A stretch of DNA of 64,000 nt from Sinohyriopsis cumingii (lineage: Eukaryota > Mollusca > Bivalvia > Unionida > Unionidae): assembly GCA_028554795.2 (NCBI GenBank), contig CM068842.1:54511608-54575607 (forward strand), read 5' to 3'. Below, in pieces: positions 10,906 through 23,004 of this stretch. A program made the translations under genes and the position numbers. The stretch's first letter is position 1. The number at the start of each line of letters is the position of its first letter. The notes beneath the pieces were generated by a model, which worked only from the letters and a program-made list of their open reading frames with translations, was not told where the DNA came from and searched no databases.

Positions 10906-13157
10906 ACACCTGACTGAGTCAATACAAGTTTGGGGTTCGATTTATTGGACTAGTTTTCATCACCTGTGCCACTTTCATTGTGACATCACAGCGCGCTATA
11001 TTCAATCCGGTTTGTCAGCGTCACTTTGAGTTTGACCTAGTCCAAAAACGTTTACGTTATTTAGCATTGACTTTGCTGTATGTATTTCGCGCCGTATGTA
11101 TTTGGCTGGGCGTGTATGATCTTCAGAATGAATATGGAACACTTGTCATTTAAAGGTATGTGTATTCAAATTTTAAAGAATGGCACTCGTTACTAATGTG
11201 TCGGCTCTGAATACCTACATGACCTGTATGACTAATAATGAAAAACTGCAGGGGTGGGTGGGTGGTGGTATATTTTTCGATTTTTTTTTCTGACGGAAAA
11301 GGGGACCCACGGTGTCAGGTTATGAGGGATACAGGACAAAAATATTGCGAATCAGTGCTGAAAGTGCAGCACTGGATAATGTTATTTTTTTACTGCAATA
11401 AAAGATGTTATTTGTGGTCAACTCCATGTCCATCCCAGCATATATGGCTCATTGTTTAAACTATATAATAAAATGTTGATTCAGGATCTTCTAGTTTTGA
11501 TTTCCTAAGCTATCACCTTTTTGTTTTGACTCGTCGTTTCCAGGTCCATTCGCTTCTCCCATCAGGCAGTCTGCTTGCCTTTCCTTTCTCCCCATTACCA
11601 GTTTCATGAGTTGTGTGGCCTCCGCATCGAGATCTAATTAGTTTCGTCTAATATTAAATTATCCTTTTTATATTTATATATTATTGTATTTTGTTTATTT
11701 TAAATTCTTGCTGGCCTTAAAGATAAAATACTTACGAAGTTATCATTTATTATATTTAATCTATTTTATGGTGAGTATATGTCTTTCTTTCTCAGCTTTC
11801 TCCCTCATACTTGCCTGTTATATTTATATTAGTAAGTTGTTCGTGGATCATCTGATATTTCCTCATAATCTGTAATAGTCTGTCCTGCTTTGATATTTCC
11901 CTCACGTTATGTTTTCCTTTTCTGTGTTTTCTGGTTTCCCTACTGTGTATGGAAAATACACCCATTATACAAAGGTATCACAAGAAAGCCGTGCGTAAAA
12001 AAAGGTCCATATTTTGTTTTGCTTCTATATCGATTTCGATGATTCATGTCATGTTAGTACGGGGTATAACCTGTGCGTTCCCATTCTCTATCCATGTACT
12101 TGTGTTCCAAATTTTGGTCGCAGCCTTTCAGTTGTTGCTTCAGCTGGGATTTGTATGGGAAGCTCCAGTTGGGATTTGTATGGGAAGCTCGGAGATCTTG
12201 ATTTCTTCAATTTTGGCTTTATCTTTCTCGTTATCGGTACTGGTTCAGGTATCGTTAGTGTCTTTCCTTTCATCGTTGATCCGTACGGTAGGATTGTCCT
12301 GTCTTCCTTCGGTCATAGTAGTCCGTCTTTATTGCTATTGTTAGGCGGACGGACGGGTGGATGAAGAAAGACAATGAGTCGGGCCCTGGGAATGGTGGAA
12401 TCGGAATCTTTGAGGCTCCCCTTTCTACCTAAAGCTTGACGGATGTTGGTCCTGTTGGCGACCTTTCTTCTCGTGGTTTGTTTGGGCGGCGTTAATAATA
12501 AGCGGTTATTACGCACAAATGAGTGCGCAAACGCGTACAAATTAAAGGGTCGCATATGCCGATAGGCGTTAAACAAGTTCTTAATTCAGAACTATAGTTT
12601 AGGGCTCGTATTTGGTCTATTAGACTGCTTGCATCCATGGATGCTAATAGTTCCTCCATTGTAGGTCTTTTCTTTGAGGGTGTATCCGTGAGGTCAATCC
12701 CTCGAGTCCACTGAATGGCGTTGGGCCACAACTGTTGTGCCTACTCGATTTCTGTCATGGTGATGTTGATCAGTAGCTCCATTATTGCCATTTTTGAATA
12801 ATGTTAGGTCACATAAAACTGTTTTCGTAATAATTCTTTGTTGTATTCTTTCCCTAGAAAGTTTCAGCAGTGAATACGTCTTTTTCACGGACTGATAGGT
12901 ACTCGCGCTGAAGCTAAGTTTACTCACTCAGTATAAACATGTATTAGTGTTAGGGTTGTAAGTTCCATTGTTTTCTAAATTGTATAGTCCAGCCATCTAA
13001 TTATACAATCAGTCGTACCATACGTTTTTAAGTAGACTTACGATCAGTTTGCCTGGATTCGTCATTGCTATCATGCGGTTGTGACTATCAAGGGCATGCT
13101 GATTCAGATTCGAATAATGCCGCACAGTAAGATGATCATTCAAGTTAAACACAAGTT

Positions 13158-13158
<1 letters not shown>

Positions 13159-13229
<71 letters not shown>
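13159..13229. repeat. (TA)n microsatellite
   Basis: About 35 TA repeats within D2. They generate the spurious IYIYIY open frame at 13081-13299. Confidence 0.95.
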
Positions 13230-13232
<3 letters not shown>

Positions 13233-13981
13233 GATCATGTTACTGTACAGCATTAGTCGAGGCCTTCCTGTTGAGACTGACCTATTCCGTGCATTTTAAT
13301 TGTTTTGTTGCTAACCGGGCAAGGACGTGTTCGTTATAATCTCAGATCGAATCACTTGGGATGTAAATGAGAAGAACAGAGCCAGTGATTGAAACGATCA
13401 TCATATGTTCCAAATATGTGGTGATAAAGTGTTTTGGTTGGTTAAAAATGTGTGCTGTCGTAGTTCACCGGTATTTTTATCTGGAAAGGTTAGAGGTGAA
13501 TTCGGTCACGATAAAAAGAGAATAGGTCATTTAGTAATTAATGTTAGAAACTCTATAGTTTTTCTTATAGTACTATTTTAAAGTTTAAGTTTTGACCTTG
13601 CTAGGACATTGCTGTTTCGCGGTACATTTAACACATAAAATTGGTTTATCATACTAAGGCAGTGGGAGGTAAATTCCTTTCCAAAGGACAATTCGCATTC
13701 AACTGAGTGGGCTGGCCTGGGCGGTTGGAAAGGACAGACAGAACATCAGATGTAAATATTTTTAGATTTCCCACTGTGAAGAAGAAACTAGTAATCGGAC
13801 AGTTGCAGATAACAAAGTCAGCTTTATCCTGTACATGGTAAATATTAGCACTTTGGATTCATTGTGCAAGGTTTTCATGCTTCTATATCAACAATATTTT
13901 CATGCAACAATGTTCTGTTCTGAAGAAAGTACTTTCTCAGATATAACTTTTTATGTATGCATTTCTATTTTTCTGATTCAG

Positions 13982-14135
13982 TTGAGGAGGAAATGAGGGA
14001 GCCTGAAGTGTCGTCTGCATCCAGTCATCATATATGAAGACCATTTTTTAGAACTGCCAATTTTGTTCATACCCATTATCAGCAATCATATCTGTGGAAA
14101 ATCAATTCATTCACTGATATAAGCCAGAGCTCGAA
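13982..14135 (+). other. PHKG: Probable 5' UTR of canonical PHKG exon 1
   Basis: The stretch directly upstream of the start codon. A plausible 3' splice acceptor (pyrimidine-rich 'ctatttttctgattcag') ends at 13981, so the exon may begin at 13982 and be preceded by an untranslated exon further upstream, possibly in the D1/D2 duplications. Alternatively transcription could start within this region. No TATA-like box stands out. Confidence 0.45.
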
Positions 14136-14227
14136 ATGGCTAAAGATGAAGTGGATACAGATCTACCCACCCATGATCAAGCCAAGGAGTTCTATGCTAA
14201 ATATGACCCCAAGGAAGTTCTGGGAAG
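14136..14227 (+). CDS. PHKG: Phosphorylase b kinase gamma catalytic subunit, canonical coding exon 1
   Basis: Encodes residues 1-30 plus two bases of codon 31. The peptide starts MAKDEVDTD and ends AKEFYAKYDPKEVLGR. Vertebrate PHKG starts the same way (a short acidic leader, then FY..Y.PKE.LGRG), which identifies the family. The last residues are the first strand of the kinase domain and the first glycine of the nucleotide-binding loop. The donor at 14228 (gtaggt) leaves phase 2. The acceptor of exon 2 at 46057 completes AG+A = Arg and continues GVSSVVRRC, exactly the family sequence. Start choice: this is the first Met of the family-like segment, in context gaaATGg. The known role of PHKG is the Ca2+/calmodulin-regulated kinase that phosphorylates and activates glycogen phosphorylase in the alpha-beta-gamma-delta complex. 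Confidence 0.93.
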
Positions 14228-14964
14228 GTAGGTGTAGCTAAATGAATTGTTGTCTAACCTGCAGCAGATGTAATGAATTGTCGGCTGTCTACTTGTTCAT
14301 ATGTCTTTAATCTTTTGGCTGTCAACTTTATTGTCTTCACAGTAAAAAGGGGTCATATGTATACATTGAAGTGTTCCTACTTAGTCCAAGCATGGGTTCG
14401 TTTAGAAAATAAGCAGTGGTATGCATATATCATATCTCTTCTTCATTAAAATAATTAAACACTTGTCATTATCACTGTAAAATTGGTACTAGCGTATTCG
14501 TTTATAATTAAAGACAGGTGGATTATAGGAAATTTGCAAAGCATGTTTTGGGTTCATACTTTGTTGAATTTAAAATATAAACCGTCAACCCTTAAATAAA
14601 TTCAACAGCATAGATTGTTAAATAAACTGGTAGTTTAATAACATTCTTTTATTTAATCATATTTTTCATTTCATTCATACAGCAGAATCATACACAACAG
14701 TGAAGATTCATGATAAATATTTACAGGCAATCAGAGAAAAGCATTGTTTTTTAAAATCACACCCACCTTTCAGTTGAAGATGAGGCCGCCACTTCAGTTA
14801 AAAAATTAAAATCCATTCTTGTACAGCAGAAGTTATTGTCCACAAAGACTGTTTCATTGTTTTCAGGCAAAACATGATTTTTTCCCTTCATTTTTCAACA
14901 GTATATAGTACTGTATGCAAATCACAATGCAAAATGCCATTTCGAACTGTACCATCATGTATTC

Positions 14965-15480
14965 ACATCAAGATAGGTAAGCAGACAGTGTTTATTTATT
15001 CATTTAAAGTGTATTTCATTTGTAGCATTAGAAAATATATCTCATTTATTTGAGAGATAAAAAAGTAATGTATTTGGTCATGATTAAGATCTTGTTCAGG
15101 CTTTTATACATTATGTAATACCTATGTTATATTTTCGCATGGCTCATTTGGTTAGTGTTGTGCTCCTAAAATAAAGGTTGTTGGTTCGAACCCACCTGTG
15201 GCCACAAAATATATTTCCCTTTTCTTTTCCTTTTGTTTTGCTTTATTTTATTCTGCAAAACAAATTTCAAATTTACATATTGTAATGGTGAACAGATTTT
15301 ATATCGTACATTAATACATTTACACACTGATAAATTTCTCATGGTGCTGTTATATCTTTCACATCAAGAAATGTAAGTGGATGATGTTTATTTATTCATT
15401 TAAAGTGTATTTTACTAGCTGCATTAGCAAATATATCAAATTTATTTGTAAAAAGGTCCATTATTTGGTTCAGAATTAAA
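14965..15480. repeat. Local direct repeat of about 120 bp
   Basis: 'tttatttattcatttaaagt' with its flanks occurs at about 14990 and again at about 15388. The wider similarity runs from 'cacatcaaga' (14965 and 15361) through 'tcatttatttg' to 'atttggt'. The intervening 270 bp hold a tRNA-like sequence (15137-15203). The arrangement looks like a local duplication or the two ends of a small element. Confidence 0.5.
15137..15203 (+). repeat. tRNA-like sequence (tRNA pseudogene or SINE head)
   Basis: There is a good box B (GGTTCGAACCC at 15183-15193) and a box-A-like 'tggctcatttggttagtg'. The acceptor ends do not pair over seven bases and the anticodon arm is poor, so this is not a functional tRNA gene. 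No SINE body of family A or B follows. Confidence 0.45.
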
Positions 15481-15731
15481 CTCTTATATAAGAAGTCCGA
15501 GTTCAAGTGATCCTATATTCTAAATATAGTCCTTATCAAGTATTATGTACAGAAAAGTAGTGCAGGTGGGTGTGGTTTTAAAAACAATTGGGTAAAATAC
15601 AGGTATGAATCCAAACATTCAAAGGGCCTGGACAGTCATATTGCTTTAAATTGTAATGACAAGAAAACTTATTTAATTTTTATATGAACACATCTTTTCT
15701 TAAATATACTTAATAGGTTACTTATGTAAAC

Positions 15732-15970
15732 GGGGCCCCAAGTGGCTGAGTGGTCTAGAGCGCTGTTCATTACGGATCACTGCCATCTCACTTCTGTCTG
15801 TACCGGTTCGAGTCTAGGATTCAGCCATTGTGGGTTTGTGAGAAAGCTTGCCAGTAGCTTCTCATGGGTTGGTGGTTCTTTCTGGGGTTTCCCTGGGTTC
15901 TTCCTTTACCATTAATAATGGTCCCCATGTATAGCCTGAAAAATGGCGTTAACCCCACAACAACAACAAG
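15732..15970 (+). repeat. SINE family A, full length
   Basis: Starts GGGGCCCCAAGTGGCTGAG and has a leucine- or serine-tRNA-like head ('gagtggtctagagcgct', box B 'ggttcgagtctagg'). The body follows ('gagaaagcttgccagtagct', 'ggttctttctggggtttccc'). It ends 'ggcgttaaccccacaacaac'. Imperfect flanking repeats (acttatgtaaac / aagttatataacc) suggest an old target duplication. Confidence 0.9.
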
Positions 15971-16832
15971 TTATATAACCCTCATGATTGATCATACTGT
16001 TGTTGTGTGAAGTTGATGACTAAGTAGCAGCCTTTGACAAACCATGCCACACTCTATAGGATCAATTTGAAGTCTGTTCCCAGGACAGAATAGTCTTAAT
16101 GCAAATTTCATCAGAGATGGTTTCAACACAGTGCAGTTAAAAGGAAGAATGGGTCTTCTTAAATTCCTTGAAATTTGGTTTGCTAAGTAGAGCCTTGGTT
16201 ACTTGGAGGTATTCTTGTCATTCAGAATGTAGAATGTTTGCTTTTTAGATACATAAGTTAAATTTGCAGGCATCTTAGAATTGTTGCCAATTTATTAGCA
16301 ATAAATAAATTATTAATTATTAATTAATTAATATTGTATCTTATATACACTTGGTTTTGTATATTTTTTTTACTTTAAATTTCTTTGGTCTGTCAAATTA
16401 CTTTTGGCACACACACACACACACATTTTGCAAATCAGTTTATATAAAAGAATCTGACAAGACATTCCTCATCAGGACCCTAAGGGTACCAAGACACATG
16501 GAAGTGCCACGAAAATCAACAGAGCTGACTGGTAACTATGTTTCCTATATATTGGGTTGGTCAGTGCTGAAAACGATGTAAAAAAATACCAGAGATTTCT
16601 GATAACAAATGCCTACCAACATATGTTTCGTTTATCAGGTATTGGTGTAAGCTTGCTTGCTTGTTTCCATTCCAAGGAAAATAAACTTCTAAGAGGGGAT
16701 TATGCTATGAATATTTTTGATGCCATGCCTATCCGTTCCTGATGACAAAAGTCAATAAATCTTCAAGAGGGGGCAGTTTTATTTTTTAACTATCAGATTA
16801 TTTGGAGTTTATTCCTGTGAAATGGAAGTATG

Positions 16833-16834
16833 GC

Positions 16835-16868
<34 letters not shown>
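16833..16868. repeat. (CA)n microsatellite
   Basis: About 16 CA repeats. A shorter (CA)n lies at 16410-16426, paralogous to the run at 26633-26655 in unit B. Confidence 0.9.
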
Positions 16869-16869
<1 letters not shown>

Positions 16870-17730
16870 AAACAATGATAAAATAAATAAATCTTCATTA
16901 TTACATTTATGTGGCATTGATTCCCATATGTGTTATTCTAGTCCATATCCTGGGCCAGACCCAAAACAAAATGTGCTGCATCACTTGTGTATTGTCTGAA
17001 AACTTGCGATGGTGGCAGGTTCTCCAGTTGCACAGAAGAGGGAAAAAAATACTTGCTCTCTTGCCATCATAAAAGTTTGTCTAAAAATTCAGAGAGATAT
17101 AAAAAACAATGCACCCAATGTTGATTTTCAACTTGTCTGTTCCACCATGACTAGCATGTGTTCTTATTTGCACATAAGTCTAAACATAATTTAGAATTTT
17201 GAGTAACTTCATGTAATTACCTGCAAATAATATGATAGTTGCTGAGTAATTTCACATAATTACCTGCCAAACATATGATAGGTGCAGTATTTCCTTAAAG
17301 TGGTTATTTCAAAATCTTAGAAAGTTGACTGTCTAGACAATTGTCACTTGTACAGTAGGTGATCATAGAGCAGGTGATCCTGTAAAAGCATTAAATAAAG
17401 TCAGTGTAAAAGATAAGTACCTTTATTACAGCAACTTTTGATTCATAGGGTGTTTATGCAGATGTCTTGTAACTATGTTGATGCTAGATAAAGCATGTCT
17501 GATCCCTTGAATGCATGTTGGCTGGGTTATTCTTTCAGTGTACTGGAGTAGTATTTATTTGGAACTAGGTTGTGTTGAGACCAGCTCAATTATAGCAGGA
17601 AATTTCGTTAATAGTATAGAAAATGTTACATCTAGGAGGAGTATGGAAGTGTAGTTACATTTACCTGGAGTTGATTGATTAAATTTATTAGTTGTTAGAG
17701 GATTTGAAAGTAATGTAAAAATTATACATA

Positions 17731-19366
17731 CCGTCTATACTCGCTTATAAGTCGACTTCTTTTACAAAAGAATTTAGTAATGCAAAGTAGGGTCGTCCTA
17801 TAAGCGAAATAACGAACAGTATACAGTAATCTGACTTTACACCCTTTGCTTGTAAAGGCAGACTTGCGTTGTTTTCTCGATTCACAATGTTTTGATAGCG
17901 TTGCTAATTAGATCAAGATGATCTTAATCCTTTAGCATGTTTCACCAGTAATAGTGTTGCTTTTCTTTCTTTTCAAAGTCTATAACTAGCGTGCCTTGAA
18001 TTTGATATTTGTTCAGTGCTAGCTTAGTCCCTTTGATCATACCGTGCAACTGACACCAGTTCAGGTGCGGCAGTCCTTCGACTGTTTGATCAAGGTGTCT
18101 CTTACAGACCCCAAGCTCAGCCTCAAAATAAATAATAGTGTTCTGCCAGTTAGTGTACTTTGTCACTCAGGGATCATAGATCACGAATTGCTAAAGTTAG
18201 GTACTTTCAACAATATGGGGCAAAGAAAACAACGCGTACGATAGAGCCTTTAAGTTAAAGGTTATAGACTTTGTTGAGGAAGACAACGTAGTACTGCAGA
18301 AGGTGAATTTTGGCGTGTCGGAGAAATAGGTGCTTGTCTTGCGAAAGAAAAAGTCCGTTCTACTTGATAATACCTAAATAAAATTTCAATAATGACATGC
18401 CCTTATGCAAATGGAGAGTTTGGTTTATGATGTTGGAAGCTGCGTCGACATCAAGCATACAAAGCTTTGATCCCAGGCGGCACCACGTCGGTACTACAAC
18501 CATTGGCTGTTTGTCTAAACAAGCTGCTTAAGACAAATACGCGTAAACGGTGGCAAAAGGAGACTGCAGATAGGCCCAAAGAAATTACAAAAGGCAGGAA
18601 ATGTGGCGCGACCTGGGTTTGAGCTAGTATCTCAGTAGGTTTTTAATGCGTGGGAGGAAATTACAAATGCGATGTTGGTCAAATCGTTTAAGAAATGTGA
18701 TTTTTCCAGTACAATTTATGGGACGGAGGATGACGAACTCTTCATTGATTTTCTTCTAGATAATCAGACGAGGAATATGATTCGGTCGATGCTTACGACG
18801 ACCGGATGACAGTGGAGGAATTCCAAACTTTATTTGGTTACTCCTACGATGATGATGAATTCTTAGGCTTTGAAACGGATAATATTAAACAGTGTGAATC
18901 ACAAAAGTGTGGGCTACTTTGCTTATTATAATAATTGTGGGATTAATATAGTACGTGACATTTTGAATCGCATACTTTTGGATTATAATTGTTATACCTG
19001 CGATGCATGGATATATTATTTAAATGGCTTAAATATGTTAAGTGTTATGTATTTCATTACATAAAGATGGACAAAATGTAAGATGTCAGTTTATTTGTAC
19101 ATATTCTGCTGAATAATACATATATTCTGCATTGATTTTTGTCTTTGTCTTATCTCTTTCTCTCCATCTATCCATTTCAGCTAGGTTTTTTCTCTCTCCC
19201 AAATAAAACTTCGACTCACTGACCAGATGTCATCCCTTGCAGATAGATTTGACTTGCAAAAAATACCTCGACTTTTAGGAGCGTCGAGAGAAATTCGCTT
19301 TTGCAGCCCAAAAATTGGGATGTCGACATATTATAATTGAATCGGCTTATAAACGAGCATTGATGG
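17731..19366 (+). mobile_element. Decayed pogo-type (Tc1/mariner superfamily) DNA transposon
   Basis: The ends form terminal inverted repeats: CCGTCTATACTCGCTTATAAG at left (17731), and the complement of the right end reads CCATCAATGCTCGTTTATAAG. Both sides carry TA (17729-17730 and 19367-19368), the target duplication of this superfamily. Inside, broken frames give family-typical pieces: AFKLKVIDFVEEDN...NFGVSEK (about 18243-18335, the helix-turn-helix that starts JRK/pogo transposases), IPGGTTSVLQPLAVCLNK (about 18470-18525, the end of the DDE domain), and WEEITNAMLVKSFKKCDF (about 18650) followed by YGTEDDE. The part between the DNA-binding and DDE-end regions is missing. Unit B lacks the element at the matching position (about 27885), giving an empty site. 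Confidence 0.88.
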
Positions 19367-19869
19367 TAATGCTTGGTTGTCCAATTTGCTTAGGTCAAGT
19401 TTTAATCAATGCCACAGATTTTAAAAGTTGGGCAAGTCAGAAGGTAAACCGTACTATAATGGCGTGGTTTCATCACTAGCTGTCCAGTTTGGGTCATTTT
19501 CGATTTTCAGTCGATAGAGGGAGAAATGTTGATGCTAAATTCAGTATGGAGTTGGTAAATGTATAAATTCGAAGGAGAGTAAATGTATGTATTGAAAGGG
19601 AAGAGTACATGCATATATACTGCAATTCTAGCTCCATAATTCTACATCGATCGTTGAACAAAACAGTGTGTAAAAAATGAATACTTATAGCTGTTAGAAA
19701 TGAATTATTGCTCACTATTACTCAGTTCAAATACTTACATGGCTGTGAGGTCAGATAAGCTCATGGTATGGTCTAAACCTTTCTTTATGTGTCTGTGTCT
19801 TTAAAATCTCAGATCAGGTCAGGGATTCGTGCATATTAATGAGACGTTTTTGCATGTTATTGATTAAGG

Positions 19870-20400
19870 TTCTAGTCACTATGGAAGCCATAAATTTTGT
19901 CTGATTTTCATCAAACTTAGAATATAAATAAGGCTCTCAGACAAGTTGATTATTGCACAGGAAGTCAGATAGACGTGGGATTTTTTTTTTTACCGACTAA
20001 CTACTATTATTTATTGATACGAAATGAATGTATTGCGAATCAGACCTGCAATATGGCCACCACGGTGAACGTCTTGAAAATATTGCAGTTTAATCTGGAT
20101 CATATTGATCATATTGACAAAAAGATTTCGTCAATAGATTTCTTGTGATATCAAGTTCAACTTTAATGAAAACTGCGCTGATCTGACATCTAATGTGGCC
20201 ATCATGGCTGCAGTCATGAAAATCATATTACTAGTCTTGTAATGAAAAGTCAATTTGACAACATTTTCGCTATAGTGCATCATTTTAGATCTAGTCGGTT
20301 GCATAAAATGGCATTGATCTGACCTTAAATATGGCTGCATGATGGCCATTTTGAAAATCTTGTTATTGATACTTTTTCCTTGATAAACGGCCATATTGAC
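19870..20400. repeat. Dispersed satellite of about 140 bp, short array
   Basis: Three or more diverged monomers are marked by 'atggccaccacggtgaacg..cttgaaaat' at about 20053, 'tggccatcatggctgcag' at about 20193 and 'atggctgcatgatggccat' at about 20332, spaced 138-140 bp. Each is followed by a 'gaaaagtcatattgacatgg'-like block. The same monomer occurs near 28600-29640, 43290-43900, 46320-46560, 48480-48570 and 54030-54330. Confidence 0.7.
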
Positions 20401-20440
20401 ATGGGATTTTCACTGAAAGACTTGTGTTTACAGACGAAGT

Positions 20441-20757
20441 ACCGCACTGGTGGCCTAGTGGTTAGAGCATCCGCCTTTAATGCGGAAGGTCTCGGGTTCC
20501 AACCCCGGCCGAGTCATACCAAAGACTTTAAAAATGGTACTAGCAGCTTCATCGCTTGGCGCTCAGCATGAAGAGGTTCGTGCTAGGACTGGTCGACCTG
20601 GTGTCAGGATCATGTGACTGGGTGGAACATGATGCTACGTGTCTGCAGCATGATGTCCCAGTGCTAGACATCAATATAAACTCGCACTGCAAACATCGTA
20701 GCGATATGACTGAAAATTTTTTAAAACTAAGTTAAAAATACAAAACACACATCCAAA
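20441..20757 (+). repeat. tRNA-derived SINE, family B
   Basis: Box A 'tggcctagtggttagagca' and box B 'gggttccaacccc'. The body has 'ggtcgacctggtgtcaggat' and 'catgatgtcccagtgctaga', and the tail ends in CA-rich sequence. It is absent from the matching place in unit B, so it inserted after the A/B duplication or was lost from B. Confidence 0.88.
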
Positions 20758-20781
20758 TGTAATTTTCTTAGTCATTTTCGA

Positions 20782-20990
20782 TGGGAGCTTGGGTAGCGCA
20801 GTGGGTAGCATGCCGAATAGGGTTTGCATTTGAATTCTACCTTCAGATTTGCCTGTGTCTTCAGACAATCATGTATGTGGCTTTGGACAACACTTAACTC
20901 CATTTGTCTTAGCACAAAATAACCTATTTGTGATGCACTGCCGTACAGCACGTAACCAAGGTAAGCTAGTTGATTTTCATTTTGAAATCA
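20782..20990 (+). repeat. tRNA-headed SINE-like repeat, family C (unit A copy)
   Basis: 'gggtagcgcagtgggtagca' looks like a box A, followed by 'gtggctttggacaacactta' and 'actccatttgtctt'. The same element in the same place occurs in unit B (29922-30115). The insertion therefore predates the A/B duplication. Confidence 0.6.
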
Positions 20991-22329
20991 GATTATTTTT
21001 GTCTAGTCATATATACGAGATTGTGTTTCTGCAGGCTTCAGAACTGAAATCTAAACCACTCATTTTCCATTTGCATCAAATATTGGCTGTGTGGTGAATG
21101 ATAATTATAGCTGATTGAAATATCAGTTGTATTATGTAATTGGATATTTTTGGAGAGTCGTAGTTCACCATCAGCACTTGGTCACATACGAGGATGACCG
21201 TGCTACTTCGTCTCTTACTCAGTCCCTTACAACCTTACACATTTGGCTTTCATTTTTCTGAATCTCTTTAAAAAAATACAACTGAGAAAATCAATGCCCT
21301 AGACTCCAGCCAATGTTTGCTTCTATGACCTCCAGTTTTTTGGCCAATGTTTAACTTAATAATGTAAGAAACTGAATTAAACTAAAAGTTATTGGGTTCG
21401 ATTCTGCCTTACCTCACATCACAATCCATCTTTGAACTTTTTCTCCCCATAAAATTGTTTTGGTCCGAGTATCGTTCTCGTGATATGGATCGGTTCATTA
21501 TTTATTGTCTGTTCATTATATATTGACTCCAATTTTATTTCGCAATTCTGGTGCATCAGGTTGAAAAAGACCACATCGAATGTGGCTTGCATTTCTTGTA
21601 AAGGAGACAACAGTCGCTGATTAGTTTCGATGCAGACATCATAATTTTAGTTTCGATGCAGACATCATAATTTTACTTGGTCAGTAAAACTGTTTGATGT
21701 TAACAACTTTTTGAGGGTATTTTGTATGAATTACAAGTTTCTATTTTATAAAGCGTTATATAGAACATTTTTTGGGGTCAGCATTCTTTAGATGTATATG
21801 AAGTTTTATGATTTGTTGTGCCTTACAAGTCGACTTGTATAAAAGAGAACTCACTATAATGATGAATGTTGTTCAAACTCAGTGACTATTGGAATGATCT
21901 TGCGCATTTTTTCAATCCCAGAAAGACCACACTACGACGGAACGACTTAATTCACTTTTGGGATACATTGTTTAACATTTATATTATTTTAATTGCTCAT
22001 GAGTTTGTGTGGTTTTCAGGTTTGTTAGAGACACGTCATTCTCTGTCTACATAGAAAAGTAGTTCATTACCATATATTTTGAATTGTTTAGAAAATTTCC
22101 CATTGAATACCCTTCAGGAATAAAACTGAAAGAAAATTGTAGGAAGAGTTTAGGAATTGGAATATTTATTAGTTATTAAAATATTTTAGTATCTATCAAA
22201 ATTTTCCATGAATACCGTTCAGAAGAGATGAAATTAAGGTCACAAATGTAAGAAAAGTCATGGAATTTGAATACATATTAGGTTACAGTACTGTTTCTTT
22301 CAGGCATGTTTGATAATACGGTGAGGAAA

Positions 22330-22767
22330 AGGGTGACAATTGTCCTGTACTAAATTATTTTAATTTGGATCTGCCTAGACGGTTGATATTGCAGTGCTAA
22401 TTAAACTGATGGCTAACATAACAGAATACGCTATTGTTATAGCATGACCAAGCCAAATGAATTGACCGAGTATTCCAAAGGCCCAAGTTAGTATGTCAGG
22501 AGGTGTGATTTGATACAGCCCTTCTGTTCGTCCAGAACTGATTGAGGTGTGGCCTGTGCGTCAGCTGATCAACGTGAACTGTACTTATTGTAAGGTTAGT
22601 GGCACAAGGTACAGCTGTGTTTATCTAGCTGTTCGTCAGCTGGGTTGTCACTTTGTTTACATCCCCATTCGTGCCAAAACTATACATGTATTTTCCAGAT
22701 TTGCTTATTTCTGACCATAACGGGCAATTCCTCATTTTGTAAATACTCGTACAGATGAACAGAGACA
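22330..22767 (+). promoter_or_regulatory. Conserved region upstream of alternative exon A
   Basis: The region before the start codon is shared by the three units: 'ttggatctgcc', 'gaccgagtattccaa', 'ggtgtgatttgatacagcc', 'gtccagaactg', 'gaggtgtggc' and 'agatttgcttatttctgacc'. It is the best candidate for a duplicated promoter or leader. A conserved AG in a ttttccag context (22697-22698) could instead be a splice acceptor. Conservation may simply reflect the duplication. Confidence 0.4.
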
Positions 22768-22955
22768 ATGAAAGAATTGACGAGGCCTGGTTGGAGTATA
22801 AAAATGAACAATATTCTGATCAAAGGGTCCTTTGCTGACCTCCAGACTAGCGTTAAAAATAAAATATTGAAACAGCCTGATGTTCACTTGACAATAATAT
22901 TCGAGACAGAAGAAGGAATTACACCTGTATACATTCTGAAAGAAATCTGTGGCAT
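22768..22955 (+). CDS. PHKG: Candidate alternative first coding exon A of PHKG
   Basis: Encodes 62 codons plus two bases, starting MKELTRPGWSIKMNN and ending TPVYILKEICG. The donor GTAAGT begins at 22956 and leaves phase 2, the same as canonical exon 1. Joining to exon 2 gives AT+A = Ile and the sequence ICGIGVSSVVRRC, so the G-x-G of the glycine loop is rebuilt. An in-frame TGA lies upstream of the Met, within the region shared by the copies, which supports this start. Paralogous exons at 33705 and 41131 keep the frame; A and C share 43 of 62 residues by my count. The segment KGSFADLQTSVKNKILKQ has no family I recognise. It replaces the normal FY..Y.PKE leader. Function is unknown; a regulatory N-terminus or altered complex assembly is inference. 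Confidence 0.7.
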
Positions 22956-23004
22956 GTAAGTAACTATTCAGGGACGGTTGGTAGGTAACAATTTCAGTTT
23001 CTTG

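Larger units (their letters stand above)
9900..13600. repeat. Upstream tandem duplication, copy D2
   Basis: Partner of D1, separated from canonical PHKG exon 1 by only about 0.4 kb. It ends near a block shared with D1 that includes 'gtgttttggttgg' and a possible splice donor ('ttagag' followed by gtgaat at about 13490; the D1 equivalent is 'cttgag' followed by gtaaat at about 9580). These could be duplicated non-coding first exons, but nothing in the sequence proves transcription. A small tandem duplication of 'gggatttgtatgggaagctc' lies near 12148-12192. Confidence 0.65.

Noticed and set aside
11949-12364. Two overlapping frames of 131 and 116 codons in D2
   Set aside because: Different frames of the same stretch, hydrophobic low-complexity content, no motif; the matching D1 region is not open.
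15137-15203. Functional tRNA gene
   Set aside because: Box B is good but the acceptor and anticodon stems do not pair properly.
18044-18244. Open frame inside the pogo element
   Set aside because: It is not in the frame of the transposase pieces that follow (AFKLKVIDF...), so it is probably chance.
22755-22830. Earlier ATG in alternative exon A (22755)
   Set aside because: It opens a different frame that stops before the donor and does not reach the conserved peptide; the Met at 22768 is in the frame kept by copy C.
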